Assembly: GCA_945946605.1 (NCBI GenBank)
Contig: CAMEWP010000004.1
Span: 1-36,400, forward strand
Reading direction: 5' to 3'
Length of the DNA: 36,400 bases
Origin: an uncultured Pseudobutyrivibrio sp.
GTDB taxonomy: Bacteria; Bacillota; Clostridia; Lachnospirales; Lachnospiraceae
Shown piece after piece: positions 7,498 through 17,022 of the stretch. The translations under genes and the position numbers were made by a program. The first letter of the stretch is position 1. The number at the start of each line of letters is the position of its first letter. The notes under the pieces were generated by a model. That model did not search any database, had not been told where the DNA came from, and saw only the letters and a program-made list of their open reading frames with translations.

Positions 7498-9759
7498 ATG
7501 AGGTATGCGGATATCATTATTGATATTTCCCATGAAAAATTAGATAAGACATTCCAGTATGGGATTCCGCCGGAACTGGAGGATCAGGTCCGGCTGGGAA
7601 TGCAGGTGTGGATTCCCTTCGGCAATGGTAACCGCAGGATCAGAGGGTATGTGGTGGAGTTTTCAGAGGAGCCCAAGGTGGCACCGGAGAAGATCAAGGA
7701 CATCGCAGGGATCCCAAAAGATGCTATTGCCATTGAGACACAGCTCATTGCCCTGGCTGCATGGATGAAGGAACATTACGGCGCCACCATGAATCAGGCC
7801 TTAAAGACCGTGATTCCCATTAAACGCCGGGAGTCTGTCCGGGAGAAAAAGGAAGTGCACTTAAATGTCAGCAGAGAAGTTGCACAGAGGGAACTGACGG
7901 AACTGATGGCCCGGAAAGGCCACAGCATGGCCAAGGAACGGCTGCTGAAGGAACTGCTGGCTCAACCTGTGATGTCCTGGGATACCATTACAGGCAAACT
8001 TCACATTTCTTCTTCAGTGATCCGTGATCTGGAAAAGCGAGGGATCCTGTCCATCTCCTTTATCAGAAGTTACCGCAACCCTGCGGAAGGGTTGGAACAG
8101 GCCAAAGACCATGTGCCGTTAACGGCCATGCAGCAGGCGGCAGTGGATGTGTTCTGCAAAGATTATGACAGGCAGGATTACGGAACTTATCTGCTCCATG
8201 GAGTTACAGGAAGCGGCAAGACGGAAGTATACATGGAGATGATCGACCATGTACTTTCCATGGGCCGGCAGGTTATCGTGCTGATCCCGGAGATCGCCCT
8301 GACATACCAGACCCTGATGCGGTTTTACCGCCGCTTTGGAGCCCAGGTGTCCATTTTAAATTCCAGAATGTCACCGGGAGAGCGGTTTGACCAGTATGAG
8401 CGGGCAAAATCCGGTGAGATACGGATCATGGTGGGGCCCAGGAGTGCCCTGTTTACACCGTTTGAGGATGTGGGGCTCATCGTGATGGATGAGGAGCATG
8501 AGGCGTCCTACAAGAGTGAGACGGTACCCAAATACCATGCCAGGGAGACAGCCATCGCCAGGGCAAAGATGTGCGGCGCTTCCGTGGTGCTGGGATCTGC
8601 CACACCTTCCGTGGAAAGCTACCGGAAGGCGGAGCTTGGAGAATACCGGCTGCTGTCGCTGCCTGTGCGGGTGGCAAAACAGCCTATGCCGGAGTGTGAA
8701 GTGGTGGATCTGCGGCAGGAACTGCGGGAGGGAAACCGTTCCATTTTCAGCAGATCCCTTCAGGAGGCCATTGCACAAAGGCTGGAGAGAGGAGAGCAGA
8801 CCATGCTCTTTATCAACCGCCGGGGAATGGCGGGCTTTGTTTCTTGCAGGGCCTGTGGCCATGTGATAAAATGTCCTCATTGTGATGTCTCCCTGAGCCT
8901 TCATGCAGGGGGACGGATGCAGTGTCATTACTGTGGATATGAGACGGCAAAGCCCGAGCGCTGCCCATCCTGCGGATCAAAGTATATCGGCGGATTTAAG
9001 GCAGGAACCCAGAAGATCGAAGAACTGGTAAAACAGGCATATCCCAAGGCCCGGGTTCTTCGGATGGATATGGACACAACAAGGGGAAAGAACGGCCATC
9101 AGGAGATCCTGTCCGCCTTTTCCAATCAGGAAGCGGACATCCTCATTGGCACCCAGATGATCGTAAAGGGACATGATTTTCCCAATGTGACCCTGGTGGG
9201 GATTTTAGCGGCAGATCTTTCCCTGAATTCCAGTGATTACCGCAGCAGCGAGAGGACCTTTCAGCTGCTGACCCAGGCGGCGGGAAGAGCCGGCCGGGGA
9301 ACAAAACCAGGAAGGGTGATCATCCAGACGTATCAGCCGGACCATTACAGTGTGACGGCAGCAGCCCATCAGGATTATGAGGAATTTTACCGTCAGGAGA
9401 TCTTTTACCGCAAAATGATGCAGTATCCGCCGGCGGCTCATATGCTGGTGATGCAGATCACTTCCCCGGTTTTAGAGGATGCTTTGGAGCTTTCCGAAGC
9501 GCTGGCCGAGCAGGCAAAAAGTTACCGCAAGGCAGTGCTTGGTGATGACGGCGCCAGAAATCGCCTGCAGATCAGTGGGCCGACGGAGGCGGCCATCTCC
9601 CGGGTAAATGATATTTACCGCAGGGTGATCTATATAAAGGATGAAGAATATGACAGCCTCATAGGATTAAAGGACATGGCAGAGAAGTTTCTGCTGGAAC
9701 ATCCTATTGGGCGGCAGAGTTATGTATGGTTTGATTTTGATCCCATGAATGGATTTTAA
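7498..9759 (+). CDS. priA: primosomal protein N' (replication restart helicase)
   Basis: A 753-residue protein with the PriA order: N-terminal DNA-binding domain (YADIIIDISHEKLDKTFQY), Walker A GVTGSGKTEVY (about 234-244), DEEH box, helicase C domain, and between the helicase lobes a zinc-binding region with paired cysteines (CRAC, CPHC, CHYC, CPSC). PriA recognises stalled forks and reloads DnaB through the primosome. The ATG at 7498 has an AGGAG site. Downstream def follows after 13 bp, a common Firmicute order (priA-def-fmt). The length fits family members of 730-810 residues. Confidence 0.96.
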   Translation: MRYADIIIDISHEKLDKTFQYGIPPELEDQVRLGMQVWIPFGNGNRRIRGYVVEFSEEPKVAPEKIKDIAGIPKDAIAIETQLIALAAWMKEHYGATMNQALKTVIPIKRRESVREKKEVHLNVSREVAQRELTELMARKGHSMAKERLLKELLAQPVMSWDTITGKLHISSSVIRDLEKRGILSISFIRSYRNPAEGLEQAKDHVPLTAMQQAAVDVFCKDYDRQDYGTYLLHGVTGSGKTEVYMEMIDHVLSMGRQVIVLIPEIALTYQTLMRFYRRFGAQVSILNSRMSPGERFDQYERAKSGEIRIMVGPRSALFTPFEDVGLIVMDEEHEASYKSETVPKYHARETAIARAKMCGASVVLGSATPSVESYRKAELGEYRLLSLPVRVAKQPMPECEVVDLRQELREGNRSIFSRSLQEAIAQRLERGEQTMLFINRRGMAGFVSCRACGHVIKCPHCDVSLSLHAGGRMQCHYCGYETAKPERCPSCGSKYIGGFKAGTQKIEELVKQAYPKARVLRMDMDTTRGKNGHQEILSAFSNQEADILIGTQMIVKGHDFPNVTLVGILAADLSLNSSDYRSSERTFQLLTQAAGRAGRGTKPGRVIIQTYQPDHYSVTAAAHQDYEEFYRQEIFYRKMMQYPPAAHMLVMQITSPVLEDALELSEALAEQAKSYRKAVLGDDGARNRLQISGPTEAAISRVNDIYRRVIYIKDEEYDSLIGLKDMAEKFLLEHPIGRQSYVWFDFDPMNGF

Positions 9760-9772
9760 GGAGGATAATAAA

Positions 9773-10249
9773 ATGGCATTAAGACAGGTGAGAGTACAGG
9801 GAGACAGTGTTTTGACAAAGGTCTGCAGACCGGTGCAGCATATGACTCCCAGAATAAAAATGTTGATCGAGGACATGTTAGATACCATGTATGAGGAGGA
9901 CGGTGTAGGGCTTGCGGCTCCTCAGGTAGGTGTTCTGCGTCGGGTGGTAGTCATCGATGTGGGAGATGGCCCCATCATTATGATCAATCCGGAGATCATT
10001 GAGACAGAGGGAAGCCAGACCGGAGAAGAGGGATGCTTGAGTCTTCCGGGTAAATCCGGTACCGTCACAAGGCCGAATTATGTGAAGGCAAAAGCCCTTG
10101 ACGAAAATATGGAGCCTTTTGAGATTGAGGGAACAGAACTTCTGGCCCGGGCAATCTGTCATGAACTGGATCATCTGGACGGACATATGTATACAGAAAA
10201 AGTGGAAGGTCCCCTCCATGATGTAGTAGCAGAGGAGGAAGCAGAGTAA
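9773..10249 (+). CDS. def: peptide deformylase
   Basis: The three deformylase motifs are intact: GVGLAAPQ (44-51), EGCLS (86-90, metal ligand Cys88) and HELDH (130-134, the two metal-binding His and catalytic Glu). It removes the formyl group from nascent protein N-termini. An in-frame ATG exists at 9749 inside the end of priA, but AAGGAGG at 9759-9765 with a 7-base gap supports 9773, giving 158 residues. Its stop overlaps the start of fmt by one base (TAATG), coupling formyl addition and removal in one transcript. Confidence 0.96.
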   Translation: MALRQVRVQGDSVLTKVCRPVQHMTPRIKMLIEDMLDTMYEEDGVGLAAPQVGVLRRVVVIDVGDGPIIMINPEIIETEGSQTGEEGCLSLPGKSGTVTRPNYVKAKALDENMEPFEIEGTELLARAICHELDHLDGHMYTEKVEGPLHDVVAEEEAE

Positions 10250-11211
10250 TGAAGGTTATCTTTATGGGAACACCGGATTTTGCGGTGAGCACTCTTTCCG
10301 CCATTGCGGAGGCAGGCCATGAGATCCTTCTGGCAGTGAGCCAGCCGGATAAGCCAAAGGGACGGGGCAAGCAGCTGCAGTTTCCGCCGGTAAAACAGTG
10401 GGCGGTGGAACATGATATTCCGGTGTATCAGCCAAAGAGGATCAAAGATCCTGAGGCGGTGGAATATCTGCGGGGATTTGACGCGGATATCATTATTGTG
10501 GCGGCTTTCGGCCAGATCTTACCGAAAGAGATCTTAGAGATGCCAAGATTTGGCTGTGTCAATGTCCATGCGTCACTGCTTCCAAAATACAGAGGCGCTG
10601 CGCCCATCCAGTGGGCAGTCATCAACGGAGATAAAGTCAGCGGTGTTACAACCATGCAGATGGGTGTGGGACTGGATGACGGCGATATGCTGATGAACAA
10701 AACAGTGGAGCTGGCTGCAGATGAGACTGGCGGCAGCCTTTTTGACCGCCTGGCGGTTCTTGGCGGAGAACTCTGTGTGGAGACCATGAAGGGACTGGAA
10801 GAGGGAACCATCACACCGGTTCCCCAGGATCCCAGGGAGGCTACCCATGTGGGAATGATCCAAAAGAGCATGGGCAGAATGGATTTTACCCAGTCTGCCG
10901 GAGCGCTGGAATGTCTGATCCGGGGATTAAATCCCTGGCCAAGTGCCTATACTTATATGGATGGTAAGATGTTAAAGGTGTGGAAAGCAGCTGTGGCAGA
11001 GGACCTTCCTCACCAGACAGAGGAAAATCCCGTCATCGCGGAACATCCCGTTCCGGGAATGGTGTGCCGTGTAGATAAAGAAGGCATCTGGCTTCTGACA
11101 GGAGAGGGATATCTGATCCTGCAGGAAGTACAGCTGGAAGGAAAGAAGAGAATGGCAGCCGCAGATTTTCTGCGGGGACATGAGCTGGCCGTGGGAACTG
11201 TGCTGGCTTAG
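10249..11211 (+). CDS. fmt: methionyl-tRNA formyltransferase
   Basis: A 320-residue enzyme starting MKVIFMGTPDFAV. The formyl-THF transferase domain holds the catalytic residues N105, H107 (VNVHASLLPKYRGAAPIQ) and D143/D144 (GLDDGD); the C-terminal OB-like tRNA-binding domain includes IRGLNPWPSAYT. It formylates initiator Met-tRNA. The start codon shares a base with the def stop, so translation is coupled. Length and motifs match the family with no anomalies. Confidence 0.97.
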   Translation: MKVIFMGTPDFAVSTLSAIAEAGHEILLAVSQPDKPKGRGKQLQFPPVKQWAVEHDIPVYQPKRIKDPEAVEYLRGFDADIIIVAAFGQILPKEILEMPRFGCVNVHASLLPKYRGAAPIQWAVINGDKVSGVTTMQMGVGLDDGDMLMNKTVELAADETGGSLFDRLAVLGGELCVETMKGLEEGTITPVPQDPREATHVGMIQKSMGRMDFTQSAGALECLIRGLNPWPSAYTYMDGKMLKVWKAAVAEDLPHQTEENPVIAEHPVPGMVCRVDKEGIWLLTGEGYLILQEVQLEGKKRMAAADFLRGHELAVGTVLA

Positions 11212-11237
11212 AGAAGCAAAAGGAGGTTACGATCAGA

Positions 11238-11957
11238 ATGTACGGATATGGATATTATGGATTTTACTGGGATCCTACCTACTGGCTTGTGGTTGTGGGA
11301 GCAGTGATCTGTCTTTTGGCATCAGCTAAGGTGAACAGCACTTTCAAAAAATATTCCCGCTATCGCAGTCAGTCCGGTATGACCGGTGCCCAGGCGGCAG
11401 AGCGGATCCTTTACAGTGCGGGGATTTATGATGTGCAGATCCGCCGTGTCAGCGGCAATCTTACAGATCATTATGATCCTTCCAAAAAGACCCTGAACCT
11501 TTCTGATAGTGTTTACGGCAGCAACAGTGTAGCTGCCGTGGGAGTGGCTGCCCACGAGTGCGGTCATGCCATCCAGCACCAGATTCATTATGTACCGCTG
11601 ACCCTGCGTACGGCTATCGTGCCGGTGGCCAATCTGGGTTCTACCCTGGCGTGGCCCCTGATTTTAATCGGACTTCTGTTCTCCAGCAGCACAGGAAGTT
11701 TTCTGATCACACTGGGGATCGTCTGTTTTTCGGCAGCAGTGCTGTTTCAGCTGGTGACACTTCCGGTGGAATTCAATGCGTCCTCCCGGGCAGTAAAGAT
11801 CTTAGGAGAGACCGGGATTCTGGGAGATGAGGAACTGAAATACACGAGAAAGGTGCTGGGAGCGGCAGCTCTGACCTATGTGGCCAGCGCAGCTTCCGCA
11901 ATTTTACAGCTGCTGCGTCTGGTCCTTTTGACAGGAGGAAAGAGAGATCGTGACTGA
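11238..11957 (+). CDS. YugP-type membrane zinc metallopeptidase
   Basis: The 239-residue protein has an N-terminal membrane segment (YWLVVVGAVICLLASA, about 15-30), the zinc site AAHECGHAIQH (HExxH with H106, E107, H110) and further hydrophobic segments at about 130-180 and 210-230. This is the layout of B. subtilis YugP and related neutral zinc metallopeptidases; substrates are unknown. The Tyr/Gly-rich N-terminus MYGYGYYGFYWDP is typical for the family. A strong AAGGAGG site precedes the ATG. The gene end overlaps the rsmB start by 8 bp, so it is within the translation-factor operon. Confidence 0.9.
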   Translation: MYGYGYYGFYWDPTYWLVVVGAVICLLASAKVNSTFKKYSRYRSQSGMTGAQAAERILYSAGIYDVQIRRVSGNLTDHYDPSKKTLNLSDSVYGSNSVAAVGVAAHECGHAIQHQIHYVPLTLRTAIVPVANLGSTLAWPLILIGLLFSSSTGSFLITLGIVCFSAAVLFQLVTLPVEFNASSRAVKILGETGILGDEELKYTRKVLGAAALTYVASAASAILQLLRLVLLTGGKRDRD

Positions 11958-13260
11958 GGTCAATACAAGAGAAATCATTCTGGATTGCCTGATGGAGATA
12001 TTAGAGCGGGGATCCTATTCCCATATCGTACTGCAGCAGGTGCTGGAAAAATACCAATATCTGGATAAAAGACAGCGTTCCTTTATCACCCGTGTGGTAC
12101 AGGGGACGGTGGAACGCAAAATAGAGATGGATGCGGTGCTTGACGCAGTTTCTGCCACACCGGTAAAGAAGATGAAACCGGTGATCCGCACCATTCTCCG
12201 GTTTTCTGTTTATCAGATCATGTATCTGGATGGCGTGCGGGATGCGGCAGTCTGTGACGAGGCGGTAAAACTTGCAAAAAAGAGAGGCTTTTATCAGCTG
12301 CGGGGAGTTGTAAACGGTGTGTTACGCAGTGTCTGCCGGCAGGCAGGACAGCTGGAATTTCACGATCTGTCCACCCGTTATTCGGTGCCCCAATGGCTCA
12401 TAGATCTTTGGAGACAGGAGTATGATGACAAGACCATAGAGCAGATGCTTATGGCTTTTCTTGCCCCTGCACCTACAACCATCCGGGTGAATACGGACCG
12501 TATTTCTGTGGAAGAATTAAAAGAGAGACTGGGAAAAAAGGGAATTTTGGTAAAAGAGCATCCCAGACTTCCCTATGCCCTTGTGATTGATCAGTTTGAC
12601 CATCTGAAGGGGATGGAAGAATTTTCTTCCGGGCTTTTTTATGTTCAGGATGTCAGCTCCATGATGGTGGCACAGGAAGCCGGACTAAAGCTTGGAGATT
12701 ATGTCATCGATGTGTGCGGAGCCCCCGGGGGCAAAAGCCTGCATGCGGCATCCCTTCTGGCCGGTACCGGCATGGTAGAGTGTCGTGATCTGTCGGAGGA
12801 AAAAGTCTCTCTGATCCGACAGAATATCAGTAGAAGCGGCAGAAATAATATCCGGGCGGTAAAGATGGATGCCACCCTCTATGATGAGGCATCCCGTCAA
12901 AAAGCAGATGTGTTGTTCTGTGATCTGCCCTGTTCCGGACTTGGGATCATCGGCAAAAAACCGGATATCAAGTACCATATGACACCGGAAAAGATCGCAT
13001 CTTTAGTGCTGCTGCAGCGGCAGATTCTTGGGGTTTGTGCATCTTATGTGAAGGATCAGGGAACCATGGTGTATTCTACCTGTACCATTGACCGTCAGGA
13101 AAATCAGGATAATGTAACCTGGTTTCTGGGAGGGCATCCGGAATTTTCCTGTGTGAAGATGGAACAGATGCTGCCGGTGGAAGGAGAACAGGACGGATTC
13201 TTTTATGCGGTTCTGAAGAAGAATGAGATAGAAGGATCCGTCAGTGAAAATGAAAAATGA
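11950..13260 (+). CDS. rsmB: 16S rRNA (cytosine-967-C5)-methyltransferase
   Basis: Starts with GTG at 11950 behind an AGGAGGA site; this codon overlaps the end of the metallopeptidase gene. The 436-residue product has an N-terminal NusB-like RNA-binding domain (about 1-140) and a SAM-dependent methyltransferase domain with CGAPGGK (256-262), DLPCSGLG (325-332, catalytic Cys328) and YSTCT (375-379, Cys378). These two cysteines define the RNA m5C methyltransferase family. It modifies C967 of 16S rRNA. The stop overlaps the rlmN start. Confidence 0.95.
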   Translation: MTEVNTREIILDCLMEILERGSYSHIVLQQVLEKYQYLDKRQRSFITRVVQGTVERKIEMDAVLDAVSATPVKKMKPVIRTILRFSVYQIMYLDGVRDAAVCDEAVKLAKKRGFYQLRGVVNGVLRSVCRQAGQLEFHDLSTRYSVPQWLIDLWRQEYDDKTIEQMLMAFLAPAPTTIRVNTDRISVEELKERLGKKGILVKEHPRLPYALVIDQFDHLKGMEEFSSGLFYVQDVSSMMVAQEAGLKLGDYVIDVCGAPGGKSLHAASLLAGTGMVECRDLSEEKVSLIRQNISRSGRNNIRAVKMDATLYDEASRQKADVLFCDLPCSGLGIIGKKPDIKYHMTPEKIASLVLLQRQILGVCASYVKDQGTMVYSTCTIDRQENQDNVTWFLGGHPEFSCVKMEQMLPVEGEQDGFFYAVLKKNEIEGSVSENEK

Positions 13261-14303
13261 TGAAAGAAGAAAAAAGGGTGGATATTAAATCCCTGCCCTA
13301 TGACGCGTTAATTACATATATCACCCAGATGGGAGAAAAACCTTTCCGGGGAAAGCAGCTTTATGAGTGGATGCATGTCCATAAGGCGGCTTCCTATGAG
13401 GATATGACCAATCTGCCCAAGGCTTTGCGGCAGAAATTATCAGAGGAGACGGAATACACCTGCTTAAAACAGGTGGAATGTCAGATCTCTGCCCAGGATG
13501 GCACACGCAAATATCTGTTTGCCCTATCCGACGGCAACATGGTGGAGAGTGTTCTGATGAAATATAAACACGGCAACAGTGTGTGTATTTCCTCCCAGGT
13601 GGGTTGCCGTATGGGATGCAGGTTCTGTGCTTCCACCTTAGATGGCCTGGAGCGGAATCTTGCACCTTCCGAGATGCTGGATCAGATCTATCGCATCGAA
13701 GCAGATCTGGGAGAGCGGGTTTCCAATGTGGTGGTGATGGGCACAGGTGAGCCTATGGATAATTACGACAATCTGCTGACCTTTATCCACATGCTGACAG
13801 ATGAGCACGGAGCCAATATCAGCCAGAGAAATCTTACGGTGTCCACCTGCGGTATCGTGCCGAAGATCCGGCAGCTGGCAGAGGAACATCTGCAGATCAC
13901 ATTGGCTCTGTCCCTTCATGCACCAAACCAGCAGAAGCGACTGGAACTGATGCCCATTGCCAGAACCTATGACATTGCCCAGGCGGTGGATGCCTGTCGC
14001 TATTATGCAGCCGAAACCGGCCGAAGGGTAACCTTTGAGTACAGTCTGGTGGCCGGAGTGAATGACAGCCAGCAGGATGCCAGGGAACTGGCATCCCTGA
14101 TCGGAGGCATGAACTGCCATGTTAATCTGATCCCGGTGAACCCCATTAAGGAGCGGGACTATCATGCCACGAAACGCGGAGAAGTCCTGGCGTTTCAAAA
14201 TAGACTTGCAGATTATGGGATAAATGTTACAATAAGAAGAGAAATGGGCTCTGATATAGACGGAGCCTGTGGACAGTTACGAAGGAGACATAAGGAGAGC
14301 TAG
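13257..14303 (+). CDS. rlmN: dual-specificity 23S rRNA/tRNA adenine-C2 methyltransferase
   Basis: A radical SAM protein of 348 residues with the cluster motif CRMGCRFC (C117, C121, C124), an upstream conserved Cys (SVCISSQVGC, C110) and the mechanistic methyl-carrier Cys338 in ACGQLR. These place it in RlmN rather than Cfr by context: it lies between rsmB and stp, the standard Firmicute order. It methylates A2503 of 23S rRNA and A37 of some tRNAs. Two ATG codons are adjacent (13257 and 13260); the first overlaps the rsmB stop. Confidence 0.95.
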   Translation: MMKEEKRVDIKSLPYDALITYITQMGEKPFRGKQLYEWMHVHKAASYEDMTNLPKALRQKLSEETEYTCLKQVECQISAQDGTRKYLFALSDGNMVESVLMKYKHGNSVCISSQVGCRMGCRFCASTLDGLERNLAPSEMLDQIYRIEADLGERVSNVVVMGTGEPMDNYDNLLTFIHMLTDEHGANISQRNLTVSTCGIVPKIRQLAEEHLQITLALSLHAPNQQKRLELMPIARTYDIAQAVDACRYYAAETGRRVTFEYSLVAGVNDSQQDARELASLIGGMNCHVNLIPVNPIKERDYHATKRGEVLAFQNRLADYGINVTIRREMGSDIDGACGQLRRRHKES

Positions 14304-14309
14304 GAAGCC

Positions 14310-15056
14310 ATGAAGTTTCATGCCATAACAGATATGGGACGCGTGCGCGGACAGAACCAGGACAATGTATTCGGCACCGGGGAGAGCATCGGTGTGCTGC
14401 CGAATCTGTTTCTGGTAGCTGACGGCATGGGTGGCCATAAAGCCGGCGACTATGCTTCCAGGAAGGCCATTGACATGGTCAGGGAAAGCGTGGAAGCCAG
14501 CAGAGAGGAAGAGCCGGTGGCGGTTTTACGCCAGGCGATTACAACTGCAAATGAGGAGCTGTTCTTGGAAGCGTCAGAGGATCGTGATAAATCGGGAATG
14601 GGTACCACCTTTGTGGCAGCCACCATCTCGGATCGGGAACTTCTGGTTGCCAATGTAGGGGACAGCCGGCTGTATGTACTTCATGACGGACAGTTGCGGC
14701 AGGTGACCTTAGATCATTCCCTGGTGGAAGAGATGGTCCGGACAGGGAATATGTCCCAGGAGGTGGCATCCCATCATCCCAGGAGAAATATGATAACCAG
14801 AGCAGTTGGAGCAGAGCGTACAGTAGATGTGGATTTCTTTGATGTTTCCTTGTCGGGGGATGAGATGATTCTGTTATGCTCAGATGGCTTAAGTAATATG
14901 ATAGAGGATGATACCATCCGTGATCTTCTGTTGGAGGAAGGCACTACAAAGGACAGGGCAGAGCGCCTGGTGCAGGAGGCCAACCAAAAGGGCGGAAGAG
15001 ATAATATCACAGTAATAGTAGTAGAACCATTTTCCAGTGAGGTGAAAGCATGTTAG
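14310..15056 (+). CDS. stp: PP2C-type Ser/Thr protein phosphatase
   Basis: A 248-residue PPM phosphatase. The metal-binding residues appear in QNQDN (about D17), DGMGGHKAGD (D37), a VGDSRLYV strand, CSDGLSNM and the terminal GRDNITVIVV. It reverses phosphorylation by the PASTA kinase encoded next. The ribosome binding site is AAGGAG at 14292-14297. The stop overlaps the kinase start by 7 bp (15050-15056), so the opposing pair is translationally coupled, as in PrpC/PrkC of B. subtilis. Confidence 0.95.
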   Translation: MKFHAITDMGRVRGQNQDNVFGTGESIGVLPNLFLVADGMGGHKAGDYASRKAIDMVRESVEASREEEPVAVLRQAITTANEELFLEASEDRDKSGMGTTFVAATISDRELLVANVGDSRLYVLHDGQLRQVTLDHSLVEEMVRTGNMSQEVASHHPRRNMITRAVGAERTVDVDFFDVSLSGDEMILLCSDGLSNMIEDDTIRDLLLEEGTTKDRAERLVQEANQKGGRDNITVIVVEPFSSEVKAC

Positions 15057-17014
15057 CAAAAGGAACGTATATTGCGGATCGTTATGAGATTTTAGGCAGA
15101 GTAGGAGCCGGCGGTATGTCGGATGTATATAAAGCAAAGGATCATATCCTTGGCAGGGAAGTAGCCGTAAAGGTATTGAAGGCAGAGTTTGCGGAGGATG
15201 TTACCTTTGTGACCAAGTTCCGTTCCGAGGCTCAGTCTGCAGCAGGATTGGAACATCCCAATATTGTTAATATCTACGATGTAGGCAGTGAAAACGGTAT
15301 GTACTACATTGTGATGGAGTATGTGGAAGGCATCACCCTTAAGACTTATATCGAGAAAAAAGGCCGCCTGAATTTCAAGGAGGCCATCAGTATAGCAATC
15401 CAGGTGGGAAGAGGCATTGAGGCAGCCCACAATAAGAATATCATTCACAGGGACATTAAGCCCCAGAATATCATTATTTCCACAGAGGGTAAGGTGAAGG
15501 TTACGGATTTTGGTATTGCCAGAGCTGCCACATCCAACACCATTCATGCGGATGTGATGGGATCGGTACATTATTCTTCTCCGGAACAGGCCAGAAACGG
15601 CTATGTGGATACCAGAAGTGACATTTATTCCTTAGGTATCGTTATGTATGAGATGGTCACCGGTCGTGTGCCTTTTGACGGGGATTCCACCGTGGCCATT
15701 GCCATTCAGCATCTGCAGGAGGAGATGGTGGAGCCCAGCGCATATGCAGCTGATCTGCCCATCAGCTTGGAGAAGATCATTATGAAGGCTACCATGAAGA
15801 ATCCGGATCGCCGGTATGCTACCATGGAAGACCTTTTGATGGATCTGAAAAAGGCTCTGGTGAGCCCCAACGAAGATTTTGTTACCATCGTGGATGCAGA
15901 TGATGCGGAAAAGACCCGTGTGGTTTCAGCGGCAGAGCAGGAGAAGATCCGTCAGGAGATCATGTCCGGAACAGAGGATAATGAGCCGGATGATGAGGAC
16001 GATGAAGAGGATGAAGGCCCGGTAAATCCTAAACTGGAGAAGGCTTTCACCATTATGGGCATTGCAGCGGCAGTTATTATTATCGCACTGGTGATCTATC
16101 TGGTGGGAAGTTTTATGGGATGGTTCCATTTCGGAGGCAACAAGCAGCAGGATGAAGGGGAAGAATCCGCAGAATATGAGATGATCAGCCTGCTGGGCAT
16201 GACCATGGATGAGGCAGAAAAAGCTCTTGACGATGCAGACATTGCGGTAGGTCTGAAAAAGATCGGTACAGCTTCCTCAGATGAATATGAGGAAGGTCAG
16301 ATCATGGAGCAGAACATTAAGAAGGGTGATAAGGTTTCTGCCAATACCACCATCAAGGTAACGGTCAGCAGCGGTGTTGGCAATATCCAGATCCCCAATG
16401 TGGTAGGTCAGGATGAGTCTGCCGCCATCAAAGCCTTAGAGGATAAGGGCTTTAAATACAGCAGAAATTATGAGTACAGCAGCGATGTGCCCCAGGGAAA
16501 GGTCATTTTCCAGAATCCCAGTGGCAACGGCAAGAAGGGTGATACCATCACCATCGTGGTGAGTCAGGGCGTGGAATCCGTTAAGGTTCCCTCTGTTTTG
16601 AATATGGATCAGTCATCTGCTCAGAGCCTGCTGATATCCAGCGGCCTCAGCGTAGGAAGCATTACCCAGGAGTACAGTGAGAGCGTTGCTGCAGGCGGTG
16701 TGATCCGTCAGGGAATCAGCAGCGGCAAGACCGTAGATGCAGGTACCGCTGTGGATCTTGTGATCAGTAAAGGTAAGGAACAGATCCTGTACAGCTTCTC
16801 CAGAAGCATCAGCCTTGACTATGATGTGCCTACCAAGGTGGAATTAAAAGATGCCAACGGCACTACAGTAAGTACCTGGACCTGGGATCCGGAAAGCCCC
16901 AACTTAAATATTTCCGCATCCAACATTACCACCTCCTCAGGAACACTGTACTATACACCCCAGGGATCTACCAGCCCGGATAGTTCTGTGGCGGTTACCT
17001 TCACCAAACAGTAG
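15050..17014 (+). CDS. prkC: membrane Ser/Thr kinase with three PASTA domains
   Basis: Residues 12-275 form a Hanks-type kinase: GRVGAGGMSDVY, catalytic K41, HRDIKPQN with D135, DFG at 153-155 and a Thr/Ser-rich activation loop. An acidic juxtamembrane stretch (about 308-323) leads to one transmembrane helix (about 332-357), then three extracellular PASTA repeats (about 375-442, 445-508, 511-576), which bind muropeptides and lipid II. Residues 577-654 are an additional Ser/Thr-rich, beta-strand-like tail, not a PASTA repeat. The kinase controls cell wall synthesis, division and germination in Firmicutes. It is coupled to the upstream phosphatase, and rsgA, a known PrkC target in B. subtilis, follows directly. 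Confidence 0.95.
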   Translation: MLAKGTYIADRYEILGRVGAGGMSDVYKAKDHILGREVAVKVLKAEFAEDVTFVTKFRSEAQSAAGLEHPNIVNIYDVGSENGMYYIVMEYVEGITLKTYIEKKGRLNFKEAISIAIQVGRGIEAAHNKNIIHRDIKPQNIIISTEGKVKVTDFGIARAATSNTIHADVMGSVHYSSPEQARNGYVDTRSDIYSLGIVMYEMVTGRVPFDGDSTVAIAIQHLQEEMVEPSAYAADLPISLEKIIMKATMKNPDRRYATMEDLLMDLKKALVSPNEDFVTIVDADDAEKTRVVSAAEQEKIRQEIMSGTEDNEPDDEDDEEDEGPVNPKLEKAFTIMGIAAAVIIIALVIYLVGSFMGWFHFGGNKQQDEGEESAEYEMISLLGMTMDEAEKALDDADIAVGLKKIGTASSDEYEEGQIMEQNIKKGDKVSANTTIKVTVSSGVGNIQIPNVVGQDESAAIKALEDKGFKYSRNYEYSSDVPQGKVIFQNPSGNGKKGDTITIVVSQGVESVKVPSVLNMDQSSAQSLLISSGLSVGSITQEYSESVAAGGVIRQGISSGKTVDAGTAVDLVISKGKEQILYSFSRSISLDYDVPTKVELKDANGTTVSTWTWDPESPNLNISASNITTSSGTLYYTPQGSTSPDSSVAVTFTKQ

Positions 17015-17022
17015 GTGAGCCC

